Below are positions 26,203-34,860 of a stretch of 64,000 nt of DNA, piece after piece. The DNA comes from Evansella clarkii (GTDB lineage Bacteria > Bacillota > Bacilli > Bacillales > Salisediminibacteriaceae): contig NZ_KV917376.1 in NCBI RefSeq assembly GCF_002019695.1, forward strand, positions 3,664,282 through 3,728,281. Direction: 5' to 3'. Position 1 is the stretch's first letter; the number at the start of each line of letters is the position of its first letter. The notes below the pieces were generated by a model, which saw only the letters and a program-made list of their open reading frames with translations, was not told the origin of the DNA and made no database searches. Made by a program: the position numbers and the translations under genes.

Positions 26203-26290
26203 TATTTTAACATCATTTTCCAAAATCGATTATAAAAAAAGCTGCATATGCAGCTTCCTGGTCTTCAACTATTGCTTCCTGTTTATTTAA
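26203..26290 (-). repeat. Array repeat module
   Basis: Minus-strand order: AACAGGAAGCAATAGTT, GAAGACCAGG, hairpin AAGCTGCATATGCAGCTT with T-run, then GATTTTGGAAAATGATGTTAAA. It is nearest to the copy at 23484. It lies about 290 bases beyond the HAAS-type gene, and nothing else is seen in the 26172-26579 gap. Confidence 0.7.
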
Positions 26291-26579
26291 TTTGAATACT
26301 AAACCTGGTTTTATATTTACCATTTTGAATTAAGGGTAATATAGCTCATTAATATGATGAAGAAGAATAGTGTTTCCAGATTATATATAAACGGATTTGG
26401 CTTTACTTTTGTAAACAAGCTTACTCGTTTTACTAAACTTGTATTCAGCATTATAAATCAATAATAAAAAAGCATTAGGCTGAATAAAAGCATGAGAATT
26501 GCCATTACCATTTCGCCATTAATCCAGAAAGTAACTCCCAGAATTGCTCATATACGTTTGAAAAACACTAAAGGATAAA

Positions 26580-27410
26580 CTATGCAGGCTCTTTCATATT
26601 CTTTTCCCATTGCAGGTAAAGGATGTATCCAACTACGTTTAATGTTACGACTAATAATCCCCCTCCAAACTTTAAATTGTTTCTTTGATAAAGGGTAGTA
26701 AGCCCCCAAAAAGCAAATAAAATCCAGTAGACTACAATACCGATCAATATTACTACACTAGATAAAGGTGAATTAATAATAGTTTCTCTTACTACATGTG
26801 AATTCCCCTCGGTAACGGTTGTCGTTCCAATTTCCGTAAACGCAGTATTCTCTAATAACTCTTTATTTTCGTAGAGATACTTGGGGTCTTTATTGTCGGT
26901 ATAGGACATAACTAAATCCCGATCGAATGAGCCGACCTCTAACTCATTTATATAATAGTACCTGTATGCAGTGGTGTATTGAGTTTCAGCCAGCATTGAA
27001 TCAATTACTTCCTTTTGTTCATCCGTAATGGTTTCTTGATCTGCTATGATGGACATGACATCTGCGTGAATTTCTGCATCCGCCTCTTTTGCCGAATTGC
27101 CAGCTAATGCGATAACTTCACTCAAAACGAAGGCTATTATTAGAGCAGCAATACCAACAACCAAAACTATTTTTGAGAAGGATTTTTGAGTATTATAAAA
27201 CTTTCCCGCGACAGAGCCTTTTACATTTTCCTCTCCGAACCTTTCTATAGCTATTTGCACTGCCTCTTTTTCTAATTTCCCTTCACTTTTTAATTCTTCT
27301 ATATCTTTCATTAAATGATTTCTCGTCTCGTCTTTAAGTTCTTCAATCTCCTCTTTATCACCCATAGCTTGTTTATAGATAGAATTTATGTATTCATCAA
27401 CTTTCTTCAT
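26580..27410 (-). CDS. HAAS-domain membrane protein
   Basis: A 276-residue protein with an N-terminal HAAS-like helical domain (MKKVDEYINSIYKQAMGDKEE, IERFGEENVKGSVAG) followed by a helix at about 85-105, an extracytoplasmic segment, and two further helices near the C-terminus. HAAS proteins in Bacillus usually pair with a PadR-type regulator, which is absent here. Start at 27410 behind GGGAGAAA rather than 27452. It probably senses envelope stress, by family analogy only. Confidence 0.68.
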   Translation of the reverse strand: MKKVDEYINSIYKQAMGDKEEIEELKDETRNHLMKDIEELKSEGKLEKEAVQIAIERFGEENVKGSVAGKFYNTQKSFSKIVLVVGIAALIIAFVLSEVIALAGNSAKEADAEIHADVMSIIADQETITDEQKEVIDSMLAETQYTTAYRYYYINELEVGSFDRDLVMSYTDNKDPKYLYENKELLENTAFTEIGTTTVTEGNSHVVRETIINSPLSSVVILIGIVVYWILFAFWGLTTLYQRNNLKFGGGLLVVTLNVVGYILYLQWEKNMKEPA

Positions 27411-27549
27411 ACTAGTTTCTCCCTTCCAGAAAGACTCTATAAAAACCTCCATTCAACTTGCTTAACGTCATTTCTTTCCAACATCAGTGATTTTATAGTG
27501 TTTCTATCTACCGCCAGGTCCTTTTGTCTGCACGCCAATAAGACTCAAC

Positions 27550-27650
27550 TTTATTTTAACATTATTTAACAATTAATTGGTGCAAAAAAAGAGCTGCAAC
27601 AATGCAACTCGTGATTTTACTATCGCTCCCGTAGTATGAGTGAACCATTT
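27550..27650 (-). repeat. Array repeat module
   Basis: Minus-strand order: ACTACGGGAGCGATAGT, AAAATCAC, hairpin GAGTTGCATTGTTGCAGCTC plus seven T, then AATTAATTGTTAAATAATGTTAAA. It directly follows the Clp_N-GNAT gene. Confidence 0.75.
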
Positions 27651-27669
27651 TCACAGACATCTTTAGATA

Positions 27670-28518
27670 TTAAATAGGTTTAGGAATAACAACCGCATTG
27701 CAAGCCTTCTCATAAAATTCAAGAGGGCCCGCTTCTCCAATGACAGCATATTCATATCCTATTTCTTTCATTTCATTTAAACACATATGAAGCAGGGTGT
27801 ATCCTATACCCTGTACCCTTTTTGAATGTGTAGTTCCCATTGGACCGAATAACCCCTTTTTATTTCTAACAACATCAAAACAAGCAAAACCCAGGATTGT
27901 TTTATCGTCTAAAGCAATAAAAATAGGGATCCTATCTTTTAAAAATCCGTTATCAATAGAATCTAACCATCCATAACCAAATTCTTTTTTTATAAATTTT
28001 TTTAAAGAAATAGCATCATTTTGCTCAGCTTTTCTAAAAGTTATATTATTTGTTCGAATATCTGGTAACGAATAACTCCTTAATGAAACAATCATATCTC
28101 TCGGAGAAGCTACGATTTTCAGAATACGAGAACCATCAAGGCCATCAATTATCGACTTTGTTGAGTAGTCTTCGCTGCTAAAAATTGCCTCAACTATATG
28201 TCCTTCATTTAAATAAATCTGTTTATACCGTTTCATTAGATTACTTGCATTCTCCATCACCTGTTTAGTGGAAATGGCAATATTTCTTGTAAAAGGTTCA
28301 TAACTTACCCCTTTGTCATTAGTAAGTTTTATATCTTTAGCTCGCTCATTTAATATATCCCAAAGATTAGGGAAGTTATTATTTAGCTCTGTACACACAC
28401 TTGTCCTTTCCAACAAAATACCTAAAAGTAAATGAACAGGATGTACAACTTTATTTGTCTTTTCAGCTTCTTTATCTGCATTTTTAATTATTCTTAGAGT
28501 ACGTTCCGTTAATTTCAT
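27670..28518 (-). CDS. Clp N-domain fused to a GNAT acetyltransferase
   Basis: A 282-residue fusion. Residues 1 to about 145 match the ClpA/ClpC N-terminal double repeat: LTERTLRIIKNADKEAEKTN, HPVHLLLGILLE, then ISTKQVMENASNLMKRY and NEGHIVEAIFSSED. Residues about 155-282 form a GNAT domain (TFRKAEQNDAISLKKFI, KRVQGIGYTLLHMCLNEMK). No ATPase module is present. The Clp_N part normally binds adaptors or substrates of the ClpCP protease, so the fusion could direct acetylation to Clp clients or link acetylation to proteolysis; that is speculation. Confidence 0.8.
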   Translation of the reverse strand: MKLTERTLRIIKNADKEAEKTNKVVHPVHLLLGILLERTSVCTELNNNFPNLWDILNERAKDIKLTNDKGVSYEPFTRNIAISTKQVMENASNLMKRYKQIYLNEGHIVEAIFSSEDYSTKSIIDGLDGSRILKIVASPRDMIVSLRSYSLPDIRTNNITFRKAEQNDAISLKKFIKKEFGYGWLDSIDNGFLKDRIPIFIALDDKTILGFACFDVVRNKKGLFGPMGTTHSKRVQGIGYTLLHMCLNEMKEIGYEYAVIGEAGPLEFYEKACNAVVIPKPI

Positions 28519-28832
28519 GAACCTCCTCCCTTTTCAAAGTAATTTTATTGACTGACGGGAATCTTATAAAATAAGTTCTTTTTAGGATCGCCAAGTCGAC
28601 TAAACTACCCTTTTGTAGAACAAGAGCAGTGAGGGCTTCTTAAACTTTCGCTTACCAGTTACTTTAAGTGAAAAATATCACAAGTTGCTGATATGCTAGT
28701 TATTCTCCAACTTCTAATACAATAAATCCAGATAACATTTACCGTGAAAATATTTAATTTCTAAACCCCGGACTTTTGCTGTAATAAACTCACGGCCGCA
28801 CTTTACCATCCTTATGCAAGAAAGTACAGAAT
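28519..28832. other. Spacer with a possible small Cys peptide
   Basis: The gap carries GTTCTACAAAAGGGTAGTTTAG (minus, 28591-28612, shown in part), one of the CAAA-GGG motifs of the array, and the candidate small frame at 28714-28809. Nothing else is supported. Confidence 0.35.
28714..28809 (-). CDS. Possible 31-residue Cys-containing peptide or remnant
   Basis: A short frame MVKCGREFITAKVRGLEIKY followed by FHGKCYLDLLY and a stop. The spacing of cysteines and CG resembles one half of a zinc ribbon. The ribosome binding site is poor (AAGG abutting ATG), so it may be the tail of a dead gene. Confidence 0.3.
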   Translation of the reverse strand: MVKCGREFITAKVRGLEIKYFHGKCYLDLLY

Positions 28833-29570
28833 CTACGTATCGCTATCTTTTAGGGATTTGTTATAAACGACGGGAGTTTTACACTGCCAATCAATCCATG
28901 TTTCTTCCACAGTCACTAGTTCGGTTATAAAATGACTTACATTAATTCTGCTAGTTTTACCCGCATTGAATATTGGACTTCTTACAGGAGAATCGTAAAC
29001 TTCATAAGGACTTTCTTCTTCATGGTTTACTAATGAATCAGGTCGTACAATAGCCCATTCTATTATTTCGTTCTTTTTACCAATTTCGGTTATCAGATGA
29101 TCTGCAGCCTTGACGTTATCACGATGAGGCGGAAGTAAAAGCTTTAGGACGGAAAAAATGATTTTTTCTCCCATAGAATTTGTCTCACCCGATAAAGGAT
29201 TTGTATACCCGGTTGTACCCATTAGTATGAGCTTTACTTTTTTGTTAGCATTGTTTTTGACTGTCTCACATATTCTCTTAATTGCATCAAACACTAAATA
29301 ACGGGGATTACCAAACATTCCTTTTAGGGTAACATTATGACCAAGACACGAAATAATGATAGTGCAATCATTAATAAGGTTATTCATCTCAAAATCATCT
29401 AATTCGTTAATATTCCCTTTAATGATTTCCACTAATGGACTTTGATTTATGTGACTAGATAGAACTGCACTATTTCTAATTAAAATCCGAGTATTAATTT
29501 GCTTTTTGATTAATTGATCAACCACTAGTTTACCGGTAGCTCCGCTTGCTCCAAGAACTAATACTCTCAT
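28833..29570 (-). CDS. NAD(P)-binding oxidoreductase (atypical SDR)
   Basis: A 245-residue Rossmann protein with N-terminal MRVLVLGASGATGKLVVDQL (GxSGxTG motif), then CTIIISCLGHN and LILMGTTGYTNP. It lacks the classical YxxxK catalytic pair and so belongs with the atypical SDR / NmrA-like NAD(H)-binding proteins. An enzyme or redox sensor role is open. AAGGAGG precedes the ATG. It lies 30 bases after the DUF4386 gene and probably forms a two-gene transcript with it. Confidence 0.78.
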   Translation of the reverse strand: MRVLVLGASGATGKLVVDQLIKKQINTRILIRNSAVLSSHINQSPLVEIIKGNINELDDFEMNNLINDCTIIISCLGHNVTLKGMFGNPRYLVFDAIKRICETVKNNANKKVKLILMGTTGYTNPLSGETNSMGEKIIFSVLKLLLPPHRDNVKAADHLITEIGKKNEIIEWAIVRPDSLVNHEEESPYEVYDSPVRSPIFNAGKTSRINVSHFITELVTVEETWIDWQCKTPVVYNKSLKDSDT

Positions 29571-29599
29571 TTTCTACCTCCTTTTTCATTAGATATATT

Positions 29600-30265
29600 T
29601 CAGTGGGGATTAAACCCTTTGACTATCAGAAGTATAGCAAGTATAAGCTCACCAAAAGCTAGAGGTGCATTTAGTATAAAGTATACGGGGCTTACCAGTT
29701 CTATGAGATTCAACATTATCATCAATGTAGCAAAGAGAGTAAATGTAGAACCTATCATTCCCCATATCGACAACCATCTTGGGATAATTCTAATTTTATA
29801 TAGGCAATAATAGAGTATTAGGCCACCTATACTCCATGGAAAGATCATTCCTATATGATTCAGAATGTCTCTGCCTTGTCTTAGCAATTCACCAGATACA
29901 TGAAAATACGATAAGTTAACCTCACTGGTAATTACATAACTCTGACTCAGCCATAATAAAAGAAGAAGTGGGACAATACCAGCAAAGAGAAATCCCGAAC
30001 CAATTATCCTTAAACTTAAGTATCCTGTCGCTAGATTTTCATTGTATCTTTTAATTATCGGATAGAATAACACTGCGATACTAACATATACTACTGACAT
30101 TGCCCCTTGAAAAAAAGTTGCAATCAGTACTTGCATATTGATTTCTGACAATTTCGTTAGATAATCTGGATACTCTAACGCTGGAACAGAACTAAGAATT
30201 CCAAATACAAAAGTCAATCCTAACATTAATCCTAAAATTCTAGCTGTTCTTCTGTCTGAATTAAT
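29600..30265 (-). CDS. DUF4386-like membrane protein, start codon doubtful
   Basis: A protein of about 221 residues with six or so hydrophobic helices, matching the DUF4386 pattern. The first normal in-frame start (30226) would cut off the conserved N-terminus; reading upstream gives INSDRRTARILGLMLG, and the expected initiator position is ATT at 30265, nine bases after AAGGAG. Either ATT is used, or an ATG was mutated, or the preceding GTG (M N N) lost one base. Function unknown. Confidence 0.65.
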   Translation of the reverse strand: MNSDRRTARILGLMLGLTFVFGILSSVPALEYPDYLTKLSEINMQVLIATFFQGAMSVVYVSIAVLFYPIIKRYNENLATGYLSLRIIGSGFLFAGIVPLLLLLWLSQSYVITSEVNLSYFHVSGELLRQGRDILNHIGMIFPWSIGGLILYYCLYKIRIIPRWLSIWGMIGSTFTLFATLMIMLNLIELVSPVYFILNAPLAFGELILAILLIVKGFNPH

Positions 30266-30425
30266 GATTATTCACTCCTTCTTTAAATGAAAAAAATTGT
30301 CCCTTAAATTATATTTCTCATGGTTTCTCAGTATTCTGATTCTTTAGCTTAATTACTTCTATAAAAATAGCATTTCCCCTACTTGAAGAAATGCTTACCC
30401 GTTTGTTTAATAAGGAAAATAATGA

Positions 30426-30613
30426 TTAAAAAACAATTTCAAGCGATTTCAATATATCATCCTGTACCTGTTTAGCATCATCTTTTATATAATCCTTTTC
30501 CCAGGTAGCTATTTGGAAGTTGTTCAGCTACAGAAACACTGTCTGCCTGACTTCCGCAACCGGTAATAACAAATGAACTCAAAATAAAATGATATGAAAA
30601 GACCAGTTTTCAT
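30426..30613 (-). pseudogene. Small lipoprotein remnant, frameshifted
   Basis: ATG at 30613 behind AAGGAGATGG, MKTGLFISF, then in a second frame SSFVITGCGSQADSVSVAEQ with lipobox VITGC, then in a third frame WEKDYIKDDAKQVQDDILKS and a stop at 30426. At least two indels separate the frames. The gap 30266-30825 shows nothing else except the repeat at its left end. Confidence 0.6.
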
Positions 30614-30732
30614 AATGTTAACTCCATCTCCTTTTTGATAATAAAATTTTACACTTAAAAACCTAATTTTTGTTCAGACTGCTTAACCTTAAACGACTGC
30701 CAAACGTTTTAATCTTATTTAAGAATCCTCAA

Positions 30733-30818
30733 TTATCTTAACATCTTTTTCCAATTACAGGTGTGAAAAAAGAGTTGTAACAATGCAACTCGCTAATTCC
30801 ACTAATACTTCCGTAAGT
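30733..30818 (-). repeat. Array repeat module
   Basis: Minus-strand order: CTTACGGAAGTATTAGTG, GAATTAGC, hairpin GAGTTGCATTGTTACAACTC plus six T, then AATTGGAAAAAGATGTTAAG. The left half of the stem carries compensating changes (GTAAC/GTTAC) relative to other copies. It follows the NAT gene. Confidence 0.75.
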
Positions 30819-30825
30819 TCAATAT

Positions 30826-31671
30826 CTAATTTCTGCTTTGTTCAAAAATGTCTATATTTAATGTCTTCAACACTTCAATAGCTTCTGTTACTGGTAATTT
30901 AGACAAATTAAATTCTTCTGATAATACTGCTCTAATTTCCTCTGGTGATGATAAAGTTTTAACGTTTGTTTCACCATTTGAATAACGTACACCGAACTTA
31001 TTATTTACTAAAGAAACACTTCTATTTTTACGGGTCTGATATAACTGGCACCTTAAAATAGTCATAAATGGTGCGTTAGGTTTATTAGATTTTTCTATTA
31101 CATCATTAAAATCACTAACTTTAGCTTCTCTTCGAGAATTAAAGTGCCATGTTTTTCCACTTTGTTTACCATTAGTGTAGCGAACATATTTATACCTATT
31201 TCTTTGTGGTTCTTCTGGTAATATATACACTTCATCTTTTCCAAAAGGAGAGATATTTTCAAAATTATTCTCAAAACGTACTGGCTTAAAAAAGGGAGCA
31301 GCAGCACCACAATCAACATAAAAACGTTCATTTTCAATTTTAACTATAATGCCCATATGTTCATCTCCAAGCATTACATGGTAACAGTCAAACCCTATCT
31401 CCCTTAATAAAATCATCAGGTTAGAATTTAAGGTATAGCAAGTCCCTCCATAATTGTACCGGCTAAAATTCTTAGTAAATATTTCAAATGAGGGTAAAGC
31501 AAAATTACTATAATTATTATCTCTAAAATATAATAATTTGCTGATATTCTCGAAGGGAAAAGTATTTAGTTGGGCATTACAAATTTGTTCTAAATAATTA
31601 TATGATGGCTTCTCTAAACCTAAATTAAGGCAATCCAAATATTTAGTTGTATTATCAGTTATATTGAACAA
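30826..31671 (-). CDS. Arylamine N-acetyltransferase
   Basis: A 281-residue NAT-family enzyme that transfers acetyl groups from acetyl-CoA to arylamines and hydrazines. The catalytic triad is visible: C78 in YGGTCYTLN, H105 in DEHMGII and D120 in FYVDCGAA; the 15-residue His-Asp spacing matches known NATs. The third residue context (VDCG rather than VDVG) is a mild variation. Length is normal for the family. GGGAGGTAG precedes the ATG. It is a single-gene unit ended by a repeat module. Confidence 0.85.
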   Translation of the reverse strand: MFNITDNTTKYLDCLNLGLEKPSYNYLEQICNAQLNTFPFENISKLLYFRDNNYSNFALPSFEIFTKNFSRYNYGGTCYTLNSNLMILLREIGFDCYHVMLGDEHMGIIVKIENERFYVDCGAAAPFFKPVRFENNFENISPFGKDEVYILPEEPQRNRYKYVRYTNGKQSGKTWHFNSRREAKVSDFNDVIEKSNKPNAPFMTILRCQLYQTRKNRSVSLVNNKFGVRYSNGETNVKTLSSPEEIRAVLSEEFNLSKLPVTEAIEVLKTLNIDIFEQSRN

Positions 31672-31807
31672 TCCATTCTACCTCCCAAAAATCTTTTTGT
31701 AAATTCTTATTCTAGCTAAACTATTCTCCCTCCCCGTTTGTGGAACAATGAAAGCGTCAGTTTCTTGTGTTATCGCACCTAACAATTGAATAAGGAAATA
31801 TTTATTA

Positions 31808-32743
31808 TTATATAAGTTCAAATGATTTAAGTGTTTTATATCTATCTACTGCAAGTAATCCTTTCCAGTATCTTTTAGCGACTGCAAATTCTTCTGGATA
31901 ACTTCCCCAATTCCATGAAATGTCCCAAGTGCCTTCATCAGATAATTTCTCTACATAAAAAACCAAGTTATGTTCAACTAAATCACCAAATTTTTCACAT
32001 AGAGGATGATTAGGACTATCAATAAAGTCTAGTGGGAGTGGATTGTATCCCGTTGACCATGCATAAACATCCCTTTCAACACAACGCTCTGCGAGTGACA
32101 TAATTATATCTGAAACTTCACTCAACAAATATGGAAACTTACTAGTAAATGTTGTTTTGTGCAAGTTTAATACTTTAAGTAACCGTTGATAATTATTTAT
32201 TTCATGTTTATCCATTTCATCAACATTGAATAAATGATTGAGTGCTTCTTCAATCGCTGACCAGCCTATCTGAGCAGTTTCACTGTGTTTAGGAGACCAA
32301 TGCACAAGTAATGCAGCTAACTCTGCACTCGGGTTAAACATCCAATTCTCCTGCACCCCTTCTTGCCAATGCCACCACGATGCGTGCGGATATTGATTGT
32401 TTTCAGGCAATACAGAGAACCACATTCCTGATTCTTTTTGATAAGTATTTGCCAAATACGTAATCATTGACTTAACTACTTTTTCATCGCTCATAGCCCC
32501 TATTTCCATTAAAATTTGTCCAGCTGCCCATGTAGCCATTGGCGATGAATACGGCGACCAAAAATCAGGTTCAATACCAAGCCCGAAGCCTCCATCTTCG
32601 TTTTGAAAAGCTGATAAATATTTAATTACCTTGTCACGAGAACCGCCTTCAAAAAGATATTCCCATCTTGCTGCCTCTAACGGTCGAGCATTTCGTTTTA
32701 TCCACGAACTTGACTTTTTAAACATCTCAGTCGAAATTTTCAT
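31808..32743 (-). CDS. Prenyltransferase/squalene-oxidase-repeat-like protein
   Basis: A 311-residue helical protein. The QNEDGGFGLGIEPDF block near residue 46 is a QW-like repeat of the alpha/alpha-toroid fold found in terpene cyclases and related proteins. Trp-rich segments (YPHASWWHWQEGVQENW, WDISWNWGSYPEEF) could line a binding pocket. No DXDD motif is visible, so cyclase activity is not supported. It lies alone; the 31672-31807 gap carries GACGCTTTCATTG and CAAACGGGG motifs on the minus strand. Confidence 0.7.
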   Translation of the reverse strand: MKISTEMFKKSSSWIKRNARPLEAARWEYLFEGGSRDKVIKYLSAFQNEDGGFGLGIEPDFWSPYSSPMATWAAGQILMEIGAMSDEKVVKSMITYLANTYQKESGMWFSVLPENNQYPHASWWHWQEGVQENWMFNPSAELAALLVHWSPKHSETAQIGWSAIEEALNHLFNVDEMDKHEINNYQRLLKVLNLHKTTFTSKFPYLLSEVSDIIMSLAERCVERDVYAWSTGYNPLPLDFIDSPNHPLCEKFGDLVEHNLVFYVEKLSDEGTWDISWNWGSYPEEFAVAKRYWKGLLAVDRYKTLKSFELI

Positions 32744-32831
32744 TTTGAAAGTTGACCTCCAATCTCTTCAATTCTTTCTATACTGTTTTTCAACTAAAAT
32801 CCTCTTTCGATAAAATACTTTCATTCACAAA

Positions 32832-33233
32832 TTAATTATTACTAAACTCACCAACCATTAACATGTCTTCACTAATAATTAATTTAATAATGTCTGCATT
32901 TTTTTCAAATACATGTAATTGCCCAATACTTTTATTATCAAGTTGGTTCCATCCCCATCTCTCAATCTCTGCAAAATATTTTTCTGGAATAAATTCGTTT
33001 TCAACACTTCCGATACCTACGAAACGATAATAAATATAATTCTTTTTGATTTGTTCTTCATGGGTTTCAAAGTATATTCCTGTTACCCGTTCAGCTTTTT
33101 CAGGTATTGGAAAATCATTATTCAGATCTGACCCTTTAAAAGAATTAATTTCGATATCATTAGATTCATTCCCATTGCAAGCTAGTAAGGATAATATTAA
33201 ACAGAAGAACAAGTTAACTCTTTTATTAGTCAC
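32832..33233 (-). CDS. Lipoprotein, paralogue of 34476-34796
   Basis: A 133-residue lipoprotein with signal peptide ending LSLLAC (Cys near residue 19). The mature domain has NDFPIPEKAERVTGI, YYRFVGIG, IERWGWNQ and HVFEKNADIIKLII. The same order is found in the gene at 34476 (NNFPVPLNAKV, YSFSGIN, LKGWKEV, KTFEKNGNKVDIIT), so the two are diverged copies. Function unknown; likely attached to the outer face of the membrane. Confidence 0.68.
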   Translation of the reverse strand: MTNKRVNLFFCLILSLLACNGNESNDIEINSFKGSDLNNDFPIPEKAERVTGIYFETHEEQIKKNYIYYRFVGIGSVENEFIPEKYFAEIERWGWNQLDNKSIGQLHVFEKNADIIKLIISEDMLMVGEFSNN

Positions 33234-33278
33234 TATTTTCCACCCTGCCTCAAATATATTACGTTAGCGGGATAAGAA

Positions 33279-33614
33279 TTACCCGGAATATTGCAGAATC
33301 ATCTGGTATATTGCTATGCAAAGTCCTAAAATACTCGCTTTCATTTTAGATGGATGGTTCCGTGAACTGCGGTACAAGTGTAAAAAAACAACGATAAATC
33401 CCAAAGGTACCCATAACTCAAAAAGGCCTGTTTTTGTATTTGCAGAAAATATTGGAACAATTGCAGTACTGATCAGAAAGTAGAAAAATACTGTAAAACG
33501 GCGTGTCTCCAGTTGTTTACTCCACCTGACTAAAAAGAAAATAATTACTATTGCAATAATTGTAATGTGTAAGGGTGGAAGTGATATTCCAAAAATCCCG
33601 AAATCGAAGTGCAT
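33279..33614 (-). CDS. Small polytopic membrane protein (111 aa)
   Basis: A 111-residue protein with about four hydrophobic helices (9-28, 39-57, 67-82, 91-107). Not recognised. AAGGAGGTC lies upstream of the ATG. A GGGTAA...TATCCCG hairpin covers its stop codon. Confidence 0.58.
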   Translation of the reverse strand: MHFDFGIFGISLPPLHITIIAIVIIFFLVRWSKQLETRRFTVFFYFLISTAIVPIFSANTKTGLFELWVPLGFIVVFLHLYRSSRNHPSKMKASILGLCIAIYQMILQYSG

Positions 33615-33785
33615 GTTATACAGACCTCCTTGTTATGAAATCACGTCTTTTCCGTACATATCAATCCAGATCATCAGTGTGACCCATAAGTTGAATATAA
33701 TTTTGTTCAAGAAAAGATGCTTTAATAGCTGCCGTTTCTAAACAATACTCCTCGTTAGCCCCACTGGAAACGTTAGTCTGTTCCA

Positions 33786-34013
33786 CTAATGCACCCTTTT
33801 TTCTTCATTTTCTTTGAGATATTTATCATATGCTTCTTTAACTTTATCAACCCCTCCTTCTGGTACAATTTGTTTATGAATTTCAATTAATAAAACAAAT
33901 GACCTGAATATAATTCCTACAAGCACTGCGCCAAATATATAAATTCCGACCGGTCCTAAAAACACTAAAAATCCGGTCAATCCTGCAAATAAAATTGATA
34001 ATAATAACTTCAC
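33786..34013 (-). CDS. Small membrane protein (75 aa)
   Basis: A 75-residue protein with two hydrophobic helices (3-20 and 24-45) and a charged C-terminal tail ending KYLKENEEKRVH. GGGGGTGATGG precedes the ATG. Not recognised. Its 3' flank carries CTAACGTTTCC and GCTAACGAGGAGTATTG on the minus strand, typical array motifs. Confidence 0.55.
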   Translation of the reverse strand: MKLLLSILFAGLTGFLVFLGPVGIYIFGAVLVGIIFRSFVLLIEIHKQIVPEGGVDKVKEAYDKYLKENEEKRVH

Positions 34014-34475
34014 ACCATCACCCCCTGTTTACAAAATTCCGTTTAGAAGACTATAAAAATATTATTCGATAGTTAAACAAGTATAGTTTCTCCTTGTTGA
34101 AGGATCCCCCCTTCAGTTTAACATTATTTCCCAGTACTTAGCTGTAAAAAAAGAGCTGCAACATCGCAACCCGAAATTTTTCTAACGCTTCTATCTGTTG
34201 CACAGAACCAGTCAAAGCTTAATTTTGCTATCCCACTCAATTTTTTTAAAAAACTACGAAGATTTCTTTTAAGGTACAGGGAGAAACTTAGTAAAATATA
34301 CTGCAACAAAAAATAATGCTAAGTTAATCCACCATAAATACCCTCCTCCTCATATTAATAAATTTGATAAGTGATCTATAATCAAAAATTATGTTTTTGT
34401 ATTCTACCTGTTTGTTGAATAAAAATATCATCATTATATAGTGCTAACCCTCTCGTTTGTTTAGGACAAACGGTT
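34014..34475. other. 462-base gap with repeat module and possible dead microgene
   Basis: Besides the repeat at 34112-34200, the minus strand at about 34280-34345 reads WWINLALFFVAVYFTKFLPVP behind GGAGGAGGG but one base out of frame with the ATG, so a broken tiny membrane peptide is possible. Behind the gene at 34476 lies CAAACGAGAGGGTTAGC (minus), another array motif. Confidence 0.35.
34112..34200 (-). repeat. Array repeat module
   Basis: Minus-strand order: AGATAGAAGCGTTAG, hairpin GGGTTGCGATGTTGCAGCTC plus seven T, then AAGTACTGGGAAATAATGTT and AAACTGAAGG. The tail AAACTGAAGG recurs at 35688. Confidence 0.75.
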
Positions 34476-34796
34476 TTACTCTTCGGATTCGCCAATTATT
34501 TGAAAGCCGCCCTGGAAAGTAATAATATCTACTTTATTGCCATTTTTCTCAAATGTTTTTAGCCCACCCATTTGGTCAACTTCTTTCCAGCCTTTAAGTT
34601 TGATTTGTTGAAGATATAGCCTGTTTATACCTGAAAAGCTATAAGAAATACTCTGGTCAGAGTGAATTTCTTCTACTTTTGCATTTAAAGGGACAGGAAA
34701 GTTATTCACATCTGACGGCTTTATTGAAGCGAAGCCGGCACCTATAACTAATAATAACAGCCCAATCATCATTAGAATCAATGTCTTCTTTTTCAT
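34476..34796 (-). CDS. Membrane-anchored small protein, paralogue of 32832
   Basis: A 106-residue protein with an N-terminal membrane anchor (LILMMIGLLLLVIGAGFA) but no lipobox Cys, followed by a domain with FPVPLNAKVEEI, LKGWKEVDQ and TFEKNGNKVDIIT. It is a diverged copy of the lipoprotein at 32832, which is anchored by a lipid instead. AAGGAGGC precedes the ATG. Confidence 0.65.
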   Translation of the reverse strand: MKKKTLILMMIGLLLLVIGAGFASIKPSDVNNFPVPLNAKVEEIHSDQSISYSFSGINRLYLQQIKLKGWKEVDQMGGLKTFEKNGNKVDIITFQGGFQIIGESEE

Positions 34797-34860
34797 TTAA
34801 TAAGCCTCCTTCTGCGTTTCGAATGAAGAGCATTGATAGCTTACTGAGCTATCGTTTCCA

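Noticed and set aside
34124-34309. Minus-strand open frame of 61 residues
   Set aside because: It overlaps the repeat hairpin, has no ribosome binding site and low-complexity Leu/Ser content.
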